64,000 nucleotides of DNA from Megaleporinus macrocephalus (lineage: Eukaryota; Chordata; Actinopteri; Characiformes; Anostomidae): positions 4,925,289 through 4,989,288 of the forward strand of contig CM038719.1 in NCBI GenBank assembly GCA_021613375.1, given 5' to 3'. Of the stretch, positions 49,044 through 60,935 are shown piece by piece (within the stretch, counting starts at the first letter, position 1; the number at the start of each line of letters is the position of its first letter). A model generated the notes under the pieces. The model did not search any database. It was not told where the DNA came from and saw only the letters and a list, made by a program, of their open reading frames with translations. The position numbers and the translations under genes are program-made.

Positions 49044-49619
49044 TGAGCCTGTCTTTGATTATTATGATTATATTTTAATAGAAGTGGTCATTTTGATTCA
49101 CTAGACCACATACTGTTACAGCTGTTCTGTCCCTCTGTGTCCAGTTTGCATTACATTACAATCACGGCGTTCAGACGGCACATGTTTTTGCTGGTTGAAA
49201 ATTTGCGGTAACGGTGGGCAGATTGAGGTTTGGTTGTACCGTCTCTTTAAGATCAAACTGCGTGGCCGTGATATGTGCCTGCGTAACAGCGGCCTCCCAC
49301 TGATGGCCGATCACGCAGGAGACAAGGCCGCGTCTGACACATCGTTTGAAATGTTGGGATACGCTGGAGAAAAGGTTAGCAGCGCAAGACTGACAGTGAT
49401 ATTTATCAAGAGCCGCGATAAAACAAATGGCTGTCACTTAATAATTATCCTATCTGATGGCTTTAGACTGAAGAAAGAAAAAACTCGTAAAACACATCAA
49501 GATTCACTGCAGCTGCTGTTCTCAGCTCTAACACAACACAAGCTCTTACAGCAGATTACAGCAGAAACAAACACACTACACACTTACACAGTACTCACAT
49601 ACGCCTACACTGTTCACAC
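49044..49619. other. Single-copy island between two giant arrays
   Basis: Unique, moderately GC-rich sequence. Open frames on both strands (88 and 155 codons) have no recognised domain and no splice context. Positions 49380-49465 contain 'gagccgcgataaaacaaatg' and 'cttaataattatcctatctg', which have Hox/Cdx and GATA-type cores and look like conserved non-coding DNA. That last point is a guess that needs alignment. Confidence 0.35.
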
Positions 49620-52600
49620 AAGAAATGAAGGGATGAAGGAAGTGTTGATGATAAGTGAATGAAGGAACAGTGTTGGTGATGATAAAGGAATGAAGGGATG
49701 AAGGAACAGTGTTGGTGATGATAAAGGAATGAAGGGATGAAGGAACAGTGTTGGTGATGATAAAGGGATGAAGGAACAGTGTTGATGATGATAAAGGAAT
49801 GAAGGGATGAAGGAACAGTGTTGGTGATGATAAAGGAATGAAGGGATGAAGGAACAGTGTTGGTGATGATAAAGGAATGAAGGTATGAAGGAACAGTGTT
49901 GGTGATGATGATAAAGGGATGAAGGGACAGTGTTGGTGGTGATAAAGGAATAAAAGGATGAAGGAACAGTGTTGGTGGTGATAAAGGAATATAGGGATGA
50001 AGGAACAGTGTTGGTGATGATAAAGGAATATAGGGATGAAGGAACAGTGTTGGTGATGATAAAGGAATGAAGGGATGAAGGAACAGTGTTGTGATGATAA
50101 AGGAATGAAGGTATGAAGGAATAGTGTTGGTAATGATAAAGGAATGAAGGGATGAAGGAACAGTGTTGGTGATGATAAAGGAACGAAGGGATAAAGGAAC
50201 AGTGTTGGTGATGATAAAGGAATGAAGGGATGAAGGAACAGTGTTGTGATGATGAAGGAATGAAGGGATGAAGGAACAGTGTTGGTTATGATGATAAAGG
50301 GATGAAGGAACAGTGTTGGTGTTGATAAAGGAATAAAGGGATGAAGGAACAGTGTTGGTGGTGATAAAGGAATAAAGGGAAGAAGGAACAGTGTTGGTGG
50401 TGACAAAGGAATATAGGGATGAAGGAACAGTGTTGGTGATGATAAAGGAATATAGGGATGAAGGAACAGTGTTGGTGGTGATAAAGGAATAAAGGGATGA
50501 AGGAACAGTGTTGGTGGTGATAAAGGAATATAGGGATGAAGGAACAGTGTTGGTGGTGATAAAGGAAAGAAAGGATGAAGGAACAGTGTTGGTGTTGATA
50601 AAGGAATGAGGGGATGAAGGAACAGTGTTGGTGTTGATAAAGGAATGAGGGGATGAAGGAACAGTGTTTGTGATGATAAAGGAATGAAGGGATGAAGGAA
50701 CAGTGTTGGTAATAATAAAGGAATGAGGGGATGAAGGAACAGTGTTGGTGATGATAAAGGAGTAAAGGAATGAAGGAACAGTGTTGGTGATGATAAAGGA
50801 ATGAAGAGATGAAGGAACAGTGTTGGTGATGATAAAGGAATGAAAGAATAAAGGAGTAGTGTTGGTAATGATAAAGGAATGAAGGGATGAAGGAACAGTG
50901 TTGGTAATAATAAAGGAATGAAGGGATGAAGGAAAAGTGTTGGAGATGATAAAGGAATAAAGGAATGAAAGAACAATGTTGATGATGTTAAAGGAATGAA
51001 GGGATGAAGGAAGTGTTGATGTTGATAAAGGAATGAGGGGATGAAGGAACAGTGTTGGTAATGATAAAGGAATGAAGGGATGAAGGAACAATGTTGGTGA
51101 TGATAAAGGAATGAAGGGATGAAGGAACAGTGTTGGTGTTGATAAAGGAATGAAGGGATGAAGGAACAGTGTTGGTGATGATAAAGGAATGAAGGGATGA
51201 AGGAACAGTGTTGGTGGTGATAAAGGAATGAAGGGATGAAGGAACAGTGTTGGTGGTGATAAAGGAATGAAAGGATAAAGGAACAGTGTTGGTGTTGATA
51301 AAGGAATGAAGGGATGAAGGAACAGTGTTGGTGATGATAAAGGAATGAAGGGATGAATGAACAGTGTTGGTAATGATAAAGGAATGAAGGGATGAAGGAA
51401 CAGTGTTGGTGATAAAGGAATGAAGGGATAAAGGAACAGTGTTGGTGATGATAAAGGAATGAAAGGATAAAGGAGTAGTGTTGGTAATGATAAAGGAATG
51501 AAGGGATGAAGGAACAGTGTTGGTAATAATGAAGGAATGAAGGGATGAAGGAAAAGTGTTGGAGATGATAAAGGAATAAAGGAATGAAAGAACAATGTTG
51601 ATGATGTTAAAGGAATGAAGGGATGAAGGAAGTGTTGGTGTTGAAAAAGGAATGAGGGGATGAAGGAACAGTGTTGGTAATGATAAAGGAATGAAGGGAT
51701 GAAGGAACAATGTTGGTGATGATAAAGGAATGAAGGGATGAAGGAACAGTGTTGGTGTTGATAAAGGAATGAAGGGATGAATGAACAGTGTTGGTAATGA
51801 TAAAGGAATGAAGGGATGAAGGAACAGTGTTGGTGATAAAGGAATGAAGGGATAAAGGAACAGTGTTGGTGATGATAAAGGAATGAAGGGATGAAGGAAC
51901 AGTGTTGGTGATGATAAAGGAATGAAGGGATGAATGAACAGTGTTGGTAATGATAAAGGAATGAAGGGATGAAGGAACAGTGTTGGTGATAAAGGAATGA
52001 AGGGATAAAGGAACAGTGTTGGTGATGATAAAGGAATGAAGGGATGAAGGAACAGTGTTGGTGATGATGATAAAGGGATGAAGGAACAGTGTTGGTGTTG
52101 ATAAAGGAATGAAGGGATGAAGGAACAGTGTTGGTGATGATAAAGGAATGAAGGGATGAAGGAACAATGTTGGTGATGATAAAGGAATGAAGGGATGAAG
52201 GAACAGTGTTGGTGATGATAAAGGAATTAAGGGATGATGGAACAGTGTTGGTGATGATAAAGGAATGAAGGGATGAAGGAACAATGTTGGTGATGATAAA
52301 GGAATGAAGGGATGAAGGAACAGTGTTGGTGATGATAAAGGAATTAAAGGATGAAGGAACAGTGTTGGTGATGATAAAGGAATGAAGGGATGAAGGAACA
52401 GTGTTGGTGATGATAAAGTAATGAAAGGATGAAGGAACAGTGTTGGTGTTGATAAAGGAATGAGGGGATGAAGGAACAGTGTTGGTGTTGATAAAGGAAT
52501 GAGGGGATGAAGGAACAGTGTTTGTGATGATAAAGGAATGAAGGGATGAAGGAACAGTGTTGGTAATAATAAAGGAATGAAGGGATGAAGGAACAGTGTT

Positions 52601-55390
52601 GGTGATGATAAAGGAGTAAAGGAATGAAGGAACAGTGTTGGTGATGATAAAGGAATGAAGAGATGAAGGAACAGTGTTGGTGATGATAAAGGAATGAAAG
52701 GATAAAGGAGTAGTGTTGGTAATGATAAAGGAATGAAGGGATGAAGGAACAGTGTTGGTAATAATAAAGGAATGAAGGGATGAAGGAAAAGTGTTGGAGA
52801 TGATAAAGGAATAAAGGAATGAAAGAACAATGTTGATGATGTTAAAGGAATGAAGGGATGAAGGGAGTGTTGGTGTTGATAAAGGAATGAGGGGATGAAG
52901 GAACAGTGTTGGTAATGATAAAGGAATGAAGGGATGAAGGAACAATGTTGGTGATGATAAAGGAATGAAGGGATGAAGGAACAGTGTTGGTGTTGATAAA
53001 GGAATGAAGGGATGAAGGAACAGTGTTGGTGATGATAAAGGAATGAAGGGACGAAGGAACAGTGTTGGTGGTGATAAAGGAATGAAGGGATGAAGGAACA
53101 GAGTTGGTGGTGATAAAGGAATGAAAGGATAAAGGAACAGTGTTGGTGTTGATAAAGGAATGAAGGAATGAAGGAACAGTGTTGGTGATGATAAAGGAAT
53201 GAAGGGATGAATGAACAGTGTTGGTAATGATAAAGGAATGAAGGGATGAAGGAACAGTGTTGGTGATGATAAAGGAATGAAAGGATAAAGGAGTAGTGTT
53301 GGTAATGATAAAGGAATGAAGGGATGAAGGAACAGTGTTGGTAATAATAAAGGAATGAAGGGATGAAGGAAAAGTGTTGGAGATGATAAAGGAATAAAGG
53401 AATGAAAGAACAATGTTGATGATGTTAAAGGAATGAAGGGATGAAGGAAGTGTTGGTGTTGATAAAGGAATGAAGGGATGAAGGAACAATGTTGGTGATG
53501 ATAAAGGAATGAAGGGATGAAGGAACAGTGTTGGTGTTGATAAAGGAATGAAGGGATGAAGGAACAGTGTTGGTGATGATAAAGGAATGAAGGGATGAAG
53601 GAACAGTGTTGGTGGTGATAAAGGAATGAAGGGATGAAGGAACAGTGTTGGTAATGATAAAGGAATGAAGGGATGAAGGAACAGAGTTGGTGATGATAAA
53701 GGAATGAAGGGATGAATGAACAGTGTTAGTAATGATAAAGGAATGAAGGGATGAAGGAACAGTGTTGGTGATAAAGGAATGAAGGGATAAAGGAACAGTG
53801 TTGGTGATGATAAAGGAATGAAGGGATGAAGGAACAGTGTTGGTGATGATGATAAAGGGATGAAGGAACAGTGTTGGTGTTGATAAAGGAATGAAGGGAT
53901 GAAGGAACAGTGTTGGTGATGATAAAGGAATGAAGGGATGAAGGAACAATGTTGGTGATGATAAAGGAATGAAGGGATGAAGGAACAGTGTTGGTGATGA
54001 TAAAGGAATTAAGGGATGAAGGAACAGTGTTGGTGATGATAAAGGAATGAAGGGACGAAGGAACAGTGTTGGTGATGATGATAAAGGGATGAAGGAACAG
54101 TGTTGGTGATGATAAAGGAATGAAGGGATGAAGGAACAGTGTTGGTGATGATAAAGGAATGAAGGGATGAAGGAACAGTGTTGGTGATGATAAAGGAATG
54201 AAGGGATGAAAGAACAATGTTGGTGATGATAAAGGAATGAAGGGATGAAGGAACAGTGTTGGTGATGATAAAGGAATTAAGGGATGAAGGAACAGTGTTG
54301 GTGATGATAAAGGAATGAAGGGACGAAGGAACAGTGTTGGTGATGATAAAGGAATGAAGGGATGAAGGAACAGTGTTGGTGATGATAAAGTAATGAAGGG
54401 ATGAAGGAACAATGTTGGTGATGATAAAGGAATGAAGGGATGAAGGAACAGTGTTGGTGATGATAAAGGAATGAAGGGATGAAGGAACAGTGTTGGTGAT
54501 GATAAAGGAATGAAGAGATAAAGGAACAGTGTTGGTGATGATAAAGGAATGAAGGGACGAAGGAACAGTGTTGGTGATGATAAAGGAATGAAGAGATAAA
54601 GGAACAGTGTTGGTGATGATAAAGGAATTAAGGGATGAAGGAACAGTGTTGGTGATGATAAAGGAATGAAGGGATGAAGGAACAGTGTTGGTGATGATAA
54701 AGGAATGAAGGGATGAAGGAACAGTGTTGGTGATGATAAAGTAATGAAGGGATGAAGGAACAGTGTTGGTGATGATAAAGTAATGAAGGGATGAAGGAAC
54801 AGTGTTGGTGATGATAAAGGAATGAAGGGATGAAGGAACAGTGTTGGTGATGATAAAGGAATGAAGAGATAAAGGAACAGTGTTGGTGATGATAAAGGAA
54901 TGAAGGGACGAAGGAACAGTGTTGGTGATGATAAAGGAATGAAGAGATAAAGGAACAGTGTTGGTGATGATAAAGGAATTAAGGGACGAAGGAACAGTGT
55001 TGGTGATGATAAAGGAATGAAGGGATGAAGGAACAGTGTTGGTGATGATAAAGGAATGAAGGGATGAAGGAACAGTGTTGGTGATGATAAAGTAATGAAG
55101 GGATGAAGGAACAGTGTTGGTGATGATAAAGTAATGAAGGGATGAAGGAACAGTGTTGGTGATGATAAAGGAATGAGGGGATGAAGGAACAGTGTTGGTG
55201 ATGATAAAGGAACGAAGGGATGAAGGAACAGTGTTGGTGATGATAAAGGAATGAAGGGATGAAGGAACAGTGTTGGTAATGATAAAGGAATGAAGGGATG
55301 AAGGAACAGTGTTGGTGATGATAAAGTAATAAAGGGATGAAGGAACAGTGTTGGTAATGATAAAAGAATGAAGGGATGAAGGAACAATGT
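49620..55390 (-). repeat. 5.8-kb array of a 39-bp unit (about 148 copies)
   Basis: The unit reads GGAATGAAGGGATGAAGGAA followed by 'cagtgttggtgatgataaa'. Thirty-nine bases is 13 codons, so minus-strand frames of up to 1272 codons (PTLFLHPFIPLSS repeats) are open without being genes. A variant with 'aacaatgttgatgatgttaa' recurs near 50970, 51590, 52825 and 53408, giving higher-order units of about 0.6 and 1.2 kb. Units after 54000 are more homogeneous. Confidence 0.98.
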
Positions 55391-56104
55391 TTGGAACTGC
55401 TTTAAGGGGTCCAGTCTAGTACATACTTGTGATTTGGGATACAGCCATGTTGACCCCTGGTTCCATTCACCACCACTGTAAAGAACTTCTGAACCCTTTC
55501 ACTCTGAATCAGTCTGTTTGCCACTCGTGCGAGAGCTCTCTGCTCTAGCAGTCGTCGCTGTGATATCATGAGTGATGTTCGTTTACGTTGACGAATTCCG
55601 TAACATGTCAACAGAACAAAGTTACACAGGATTAATCTGATGAAGTGGTGCTTTCATTTTCACGAGCACTTGAACGTCACTGGCTGAGTCGTGCGAAATA
55701 AACCTGGGCGTGTCCCGAGATGGAGCGTTTATCCAAGATTAATTGGCAGAACACTAGACTTGACCCAGAGCAGACCGCACTGGTGGATCATAAGCTCGCG
55801 GGCCTTCAGCGCAGCTGTTATTCCCGATGACTTAGCACTGTCATATGGTTCGAGTTTAAACTCCAGCCAAAACATGCAACCTTCTCACTCGGGAGGAGAC
55901 CAGGAGAAGAATGAGGAGACTGTTCTTCACTCCAGCACTCCTATTATTAATTCTGCTCATGTAACCCACATACAGGACCAGATTTCCTCAGTTAAGAGAA
56001 CTCTGAGCTCACACATACGCACATCTAGCATTATATATTAACAATATACATGTGCTGACGATGTGGTGACCTCTGGCTCCATTCACCACCATTGTAAAAA
56101 AAAA
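55391..56104. other. Single-copy island with MITE family 2 pieces
   Basis: Positions 55452-55500 and 56065-56100 carry the 'ggttccattcaccaccactg' core of MITE family 2. Between them lies unique DNA including 'ccaagattaattggcagaac' (paired-type homeodomain core) near 55734. The reading frames of 69 and 116 codons are not supported as genes. Confidence 0.4.
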
Positions 56105-56395
56105 CTTCACGATATGAGAAGACAGTGCTTCTTTGCATGGTCAGATGGTTCTTCAGATTGATTGAGAATGTGTTGTATGTGGTTCTATGAGGCACCTAAA
56201 AGGGTTCTGCTTTTATGATTTGAAGCATGTAACAGAAAAAACCCTGTATAGTACTATATACAACACATACATCAAACTATTTCACTGTGCAGAGAAACAT
56301 TTAATATGTAGGATTTTTAGTTTAAAACATTCCAAAATGAATTAAATTATCAACAGAATCTGAAAAGTTAACGGAGACGTCAATGTATGGTGTTG
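56105..56395 (+). mobile_element. Family-3 element flanking the second 41-bp array
   Basis: Homologous to 28680-28985, including 'gtatggtgttgcagaga' at the edge of the array. Confidence 0.65.
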
Positions 56396-57565
56396 CAGAG
56401 ATATCTACTGAAGTCACTGTAGTACCACTTTGTACCTGATGAGGTAATAGTGATTCACTATAGTACCACTTTGTACCTGAAGAGGTGATAGTGAGTCACT
56501 GTAGTACCACTTTGTACCTGAAGGGGTGATAGTGAGTCACTGTAGTACCACTTTGTACCTGAAGAGGTGATAGTGAGTCACTGTAGTACCACTTTGTACC
56601 TGAAGAGGTGATAGTGAGTCACTGTAGTATCACTTTGTACCTGAAGAGGTGATAGTGAGTCACTGTAGTATCACTTTGTACCTGAAGAGGTGATAGTGAG
56701 TCACTGTAGTACCACTTTGTACCTGAAGGGGTGATAGTGAGTCACTGTAACACCACTTTGTACCTGAAGGGGTGATAGTGAGTCACTGTAGTACCACTTT
56801 GTACCTGAAGAGGTGATAGTGGGTCACTGTAGTACCACTTTGTACCTGATTATGTGATAGTGAGTCACTGTAGTACCACTTTGTACCTGAAGAGGTGATA
56901 GTGAGTCACTGTAGCATCACTTTGTACCTGAAGAGGTGATAGTGAGTCACTGTAGTACCACTTTGTACCTGAAGAGGTGATAGTGAGTCACTGTAGTACC
57001 ACTTTGTACCTGAAGAGGTGATAGTGAGTCACTGTAGCATCACTTTGTACCTGGGGAGGTGATAGTGAGTCACTGTAGTACCAGTTTGTACCTGAAGAGG
57101 TGATAGTGAGTCACTGTAGTACCAGTTTGTACCTGAAGAGGTGATAGTGGGTCACTGTAGTACCACTTTGTACCTGAAGAGGTGATAGTGAGTCACTGTA
57201 GTACCACTTTGTACCTGAAGAGGTGATAGTGAGTCACTGTAGTACCAGTTTGTACCTGAAGAGGTGATAGTGGGTCACTGTAGTGCCACTTTGTACCTGA
57301 AGAGGCGATAGTGAGTCACTGTAGTACCACTTTGTACCTGAAGAGGCGATAGTGAGTCACTGTAGTGCCACTTTGTAACTGAAGAGGCGATAGTGAGTCA
57401 CTGTAGTACCACTTTGTACCTAAAGATGTGATAGTGAGTCACTGTAGTACCACTTTGTACCTGAAGAGGTGATAGTGAGTCACTGTAGTACCACTTTGTA
57501 CCTGAAGAGGTGATAGTGAGTCACTGTATTACCACTTTGTACCTGATTATGTGATAGTGAGTGTG
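56396..57565 (+). repeat. 41-bp minisatellite, array 2 (about 28 copies)
   Basis: Same unit as 28986-30590, with TACCTG almost fixed. A few units change TGAGTCA to TGGGTCA. Sub-blocks with 'gaggcgatagtgag' and 'gattatgtgatag' variants are visible. Confidence 0.97.
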
Positions 57566-57890
57566 TTGTCTTGGTTTGAATTTGGGGCCTCAGTTTGGGC
57601 CCACTTGACTGCAAATTCCTGGGATCCTGTTTTGTTGCCTTGTTTTGTCTCTCTCATCTCTCTTTACTGTGGTGGGAGGTCCAGGACCCTTACACCCCCC
57701 TCACTCTGAGCCCTGACCATTGTTCTTGTACCCTTGAGACAATGTCAGAGCTCATCACTCTGATGTCTTACCTCGAAAGACTGGCTGTGGCTTCATGTCA
57801 GCTGCCTCTAAAACAGAGTCAACTACTTCTGATGAAACAGTCTAGGCAGCGGGTGGGGATCGAGGGTCCGCTGTATTTCAGGTGATTGAA
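57566..57890 (+). other. Unique sequence with a weak candidate exon
   Basis: A plus-strand frame (57595-57885) ends at TTTCAG|gtgatt, a donor-like site. It includes MSELITLMSYLERLAVAS. No homologue was recognised and there is no partner exon, so this is weak. Confidence 0.2.
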
Positions 57891-57993
57891 ACATCATGTG
57901 AGTGACTCAGCTGACACTCAGCTAAACGTCCTGGAGTGTGTGTTTCATGGTCAGTGTGGTGTATCAGTGTAGTGCTTACGACACAACTCACAC

Positions 57994-58187
57994 CTGAGGA
58001 AGGATTTCGGGCTGCGGACCGGACCGTCCACTGCACTGCGGCGCTGGACGCTTCTCCCGGCTGTGTGGAGCTTGCTGTGATTCTCCGTGGCCGTTAAAGT
58101 AGCCCGAGCTTAAGGTGTACGTTTTGCTGGCAGCCTCCTCGTGGGGGGAGGAGGGCACGCAGAGGGAGCTCATCACCAACACACGCT
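57994..58187 (-). CDS. Candidate exon of unknown identity
   Basis: On the minus strand an open stretch contains MSSLCVPSSPHEEAASKTY early and a Ser/Pro/Gln-rich tail ending GPQPEILPQ, followed by CAG|gtgtgag, a good donor (intron from 57993). GC content and amino-acid mix are more gene-like than the surroundings. The upstream boundary is unclear: a stop lies about 60 bases before the first ATG. I do not recognise the protein. It could be an exon of a gene extending leftwards or a chance frame in a GC-rich island. Confidence 0.28.
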
Positions 58188-58409
58188 GGACGGATGTCTC
58201 TCGGGAGTCTCTGGAACATCAATTTTTATTGCTTTGTTTATACCGTAGGTGATAGAGGCCGGGAGGGTCTTCAGCTTCGGGGGGCTTTCTGTCTGCTCAG
58301 TGAAGCTTATTTCACCAAATTGATCTGTTCTTTCAAATCAGGCAAAAGAGTCACAACCTCGAAACAGTTTCAAACAAATGTACAGACAGATACACCGGAG
58401 TCTCCACAT
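58188..58409. other. Unique sequence, nothing recognised
   Basis: A plus-strand frame of 72 codons has no recognisable content. Confidence 0.4.
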
Positions 58410-60390
58410 TAGTACGCGGGTGTAGTGGTCAGTATGGTGGTGTAGTGATTAGTATGGTGGTGTAGTGGTCAGTATGGTGGTGTAGTGGTCAGTATGGTGG
58501 TGTAGTGGTTAGTATGGTGGTGTAGTGGTTAGTATGGTGGTGTAGTGGTTAGTACGGTGGTGTAGTGGTTAGTACGGTGGTGTAGTGGTTAGTACGGTGG
58601 TGTAGTGGTTAGTACGATGGTGTAGTCGTCAGTATGGTGGTGTAGTGGTTAGTATGGTGGTGTAGTGGTCAGTATGGTGGTGTAGTGGTTAGTACGGTGA
58701 TGTAGTGGTTAGTACGGTGGTGTAGTGGTTAGTACAGTGGTGTAGTGGTTAGTATGGTGGTGTAGTGGTTAGTATGGTGGTGTAGTAGTTAGTAAGGTGG
58801 TGTAGTGGTCAGTATGGTGGTGTAGTGGTCAGTATGGTGGTGTAGTGGTTAGTACGGTGGTGTAGTGGTTAGTACGGTGGTGTAGTGGTTAGTACGGTGG
58901 TGTAGTGGTTAGTACGATGGTGTAGTCGTCAGTATGGTGGTGTAGTGGTCAGTATGGTGGTGTAGTGGTTAGTACGGTGGTGTAGTGGTTAGTACGGTGG
59001 TGTAGTGGTTAGTACGATGGTGTAGTCGTCAGTATGGTGGTGTAGTGGTTAGTATGGTGGTGTAGTGGTCAGTATGGTGGTGTAGTGGTTAGTACAGTGA
59101 TGTAGTGGTTAGTACGATGGTGTAGTGGTTAGTACGGTGGTGTAGTGGTTGGTACGATGGTGTAGTCGTCAGTATGGTGGTGTAGTGGTCAGTATGGTGG
59201 TGTAGTGGTTAGTACGGTGATGTAGTGGTCAGTACGGTGGTGTAGTGGTTAGTATGGTGGTGTAGTGGTTAGTATGGTGGTGTAGTGGTTAGTATGGTGG
59301 TGTAGTGTTAGTATGGTGGTGTAATGGTTAGTACGGTGGTGTAGTGGTTAGTACGGTGATGTAGTGGTTAGTACGGTGGTGTAGTGGTTAGTATGGTGGT
59401 GTAGTGGTTAGTATGGTGGTGTAGTGATTAGTATGGTGGTGTAATGGTTAGTACGGTGGTGTAGTGGTTAGATGGTGGTGTAGTGGTTAGTACGGTGGTG
59501 TAGTGGTTAGTATGGTGGTGTAGTGGTTAGTATGGTGGTGTAATGGTTAGTACGGTGGTGTAGTGGTTAGTATGGTGGTGTAGTGGTTAGTATGGTGGTG
59601 TAGTGGTTAGTATGGTGGTGTAGTGGTTAGTACGGTGGTGTAGTGGTTAGTACGGTGGTGTAGTGGTTAGTATGGTGGTGTAATGGTTAGTACGGTGGTG
59701 TAGTGGTTAGTACGGTGGTGTAGTGGTTAGTATGGTGGTGTAGTGGTTAGTACGGTGGTGTAGTGGTTAGTATGGTGGTGTAGTGGTTAGTATGGTGGTG
59801 TAGTGGTTAGTAAGGTGGTGTAGTGGTTAGTATGGTGGTGTAGTGGTAGCTATGGTGGTGTAGTGGTTAGTATGGTGGTGTAGTGGTTAGTACGGTGGTG
59901 TAGTGGTCAGTATGGTGGTGTAGTGGTTAGTACGGTGGTGTAGTGGTTAGTACGGTGGTGTAGTGGATAGTACGGTGGTGTAGTGGTTAGTACGGTGGTG
60001 TAGTGATTAGTATGGTGGTGTAATGGTTAGTACGGTGGTGTAGTGGTTAGTATGGTGGTGTAGTGGTTAGTATGGTGGTGTAGAGGTTAGTATAGTGGTG
60101 TAGTGGTTAGTATGGTGGTGTAGTGGTTAGTATGGTGGTGTAGTGGTTAGTATGGTGGTGTAGTGGTTAGTATGGTGGTGTAGTGGTCAGTATGGTGGTG
60201 TAGTGGTTAGTATGGTGGTGTAGTGGTTAGTACGGTGGTGTAGTGGTTAGTACGGTGGTGTAGTGGTTAGTATGGTGGTGTAGTGGTTAGTATGGTGGTG
60301 TAGTGGTTAGTATGGTGGTGTAGTGGTCAGTATGGTGGTGTAGTGGTTAGTATGGTGGTGTAGTGGTTAGTACGGTGGTGTAGTGGTCAA
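58410..60390 (+). repeat. 20-bp minisatellite derived from a tRNA-SINE A box (about 99 copies)
   Basis: The unit is GGTGTAGTGGTTAGTATGGT with GTACGG, GTCAGT and GTAATGG variants. Each unit contains TGGTGTAGTGG, matching the Pol III A-box pattern TRGYNNARNGG and the start of DANA-like fish SINEs. The array ends directly in the rest of such a SINE (next entry). Units from 58410 to 59290 keep a strict 20-bp register; later ones have a few single-base slips. Confidence 0.96.
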
Positions 60391-60440
60391 CCTTACAGCA
60401 AGACGATGCAGGTTGGATTCTCGGGCTGTTCTGTATGAAT
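60376..60440 (+). mobile_element. tRNA-derived SINE remnant terminating the 20-bp array
   Basis: The last A-box unit is followed by 'ccttacagcaagacgatgca', a degraded B box GGTTGGATTCT (about 60412-60422) and 'cgggctgttctgtatg'. The order A box, 'cagcaaga', B box, 'ctttctgt-like' matches DANA-like SINEs of fish. The A-to-B spacing is about 9 bases shorter than usual. Confidence 0.7.
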
Positions 60441-60739
60441 ATAATAATATTTCTTACATTTTCTTTGTGACTATTATTTATTTACTTATCTACTTATTTA
60501 TTAATAAATTATAATGTACTAATAATATTCCCAAATAATCTCAAATATAACTCAAATAGAAAGCCTAACTGTTGAACTAAATTATATAATTTATGCTGAT
60601 TATTGTTTTTTCTCATGTATCAAATGTACAGTTTAAAACCATATGAGCAGATATTTTCTTTCTTATAATATTTAATCCACAAAATATTTAATATCCAAAC
60701 AAAACACGTATCTCTATTTTTGTCGATTTTTATTTTATT
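60441..60739. other. A/T-rich spacer, no gene seen
   Basis: Nothing recognised. Confidence 0.5.
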
Positions 60740-60935
60740 ATCTTATTTGAACAGGACCGCTAATTTTTATATCCTCTCACAGTTTCATGATAAATGGACC
60801 AATAGAAATGCTCCAAACTCATTTCTATTAAAACCTCTTTACATTGACTTGCATTGAAAGGTAAGACGGTTTTTGGCCTCTCCTGTAAACTTGCTGTTTT
60901 GAAGATGCTTGTTTTTCTGTGGACAGTGCTGATAT
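60740..60935 (+). mobile_element. MITE family 1, diverged copy
   Basis: Contains 'ggaccaatagaaatgctcc' and ends in 'gcttgtttttctgtggacag', the inverted terminal sequence of the family. Confidence 0.65.

Noticed and set aside
43358..49046. Four overlapping reading frames of 1700-1880 codons, including a Cys/His-rich one that could suggest a metal-binding protein
   Set aside because: They follow exactly the triplet-multiple minisatellite, are open on both strands at once, and have no unique start or end domain, splice sites or promoter.
49576..55387. Leu/Pro/Phe-rich minus-strand frames of up to 1272 codons resembling a membrane repeat protein
   Set aside because: The 13-residue period equals the 39-bp unit, and frames end wherever a unit has an indel. 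This is a repeat by-product.
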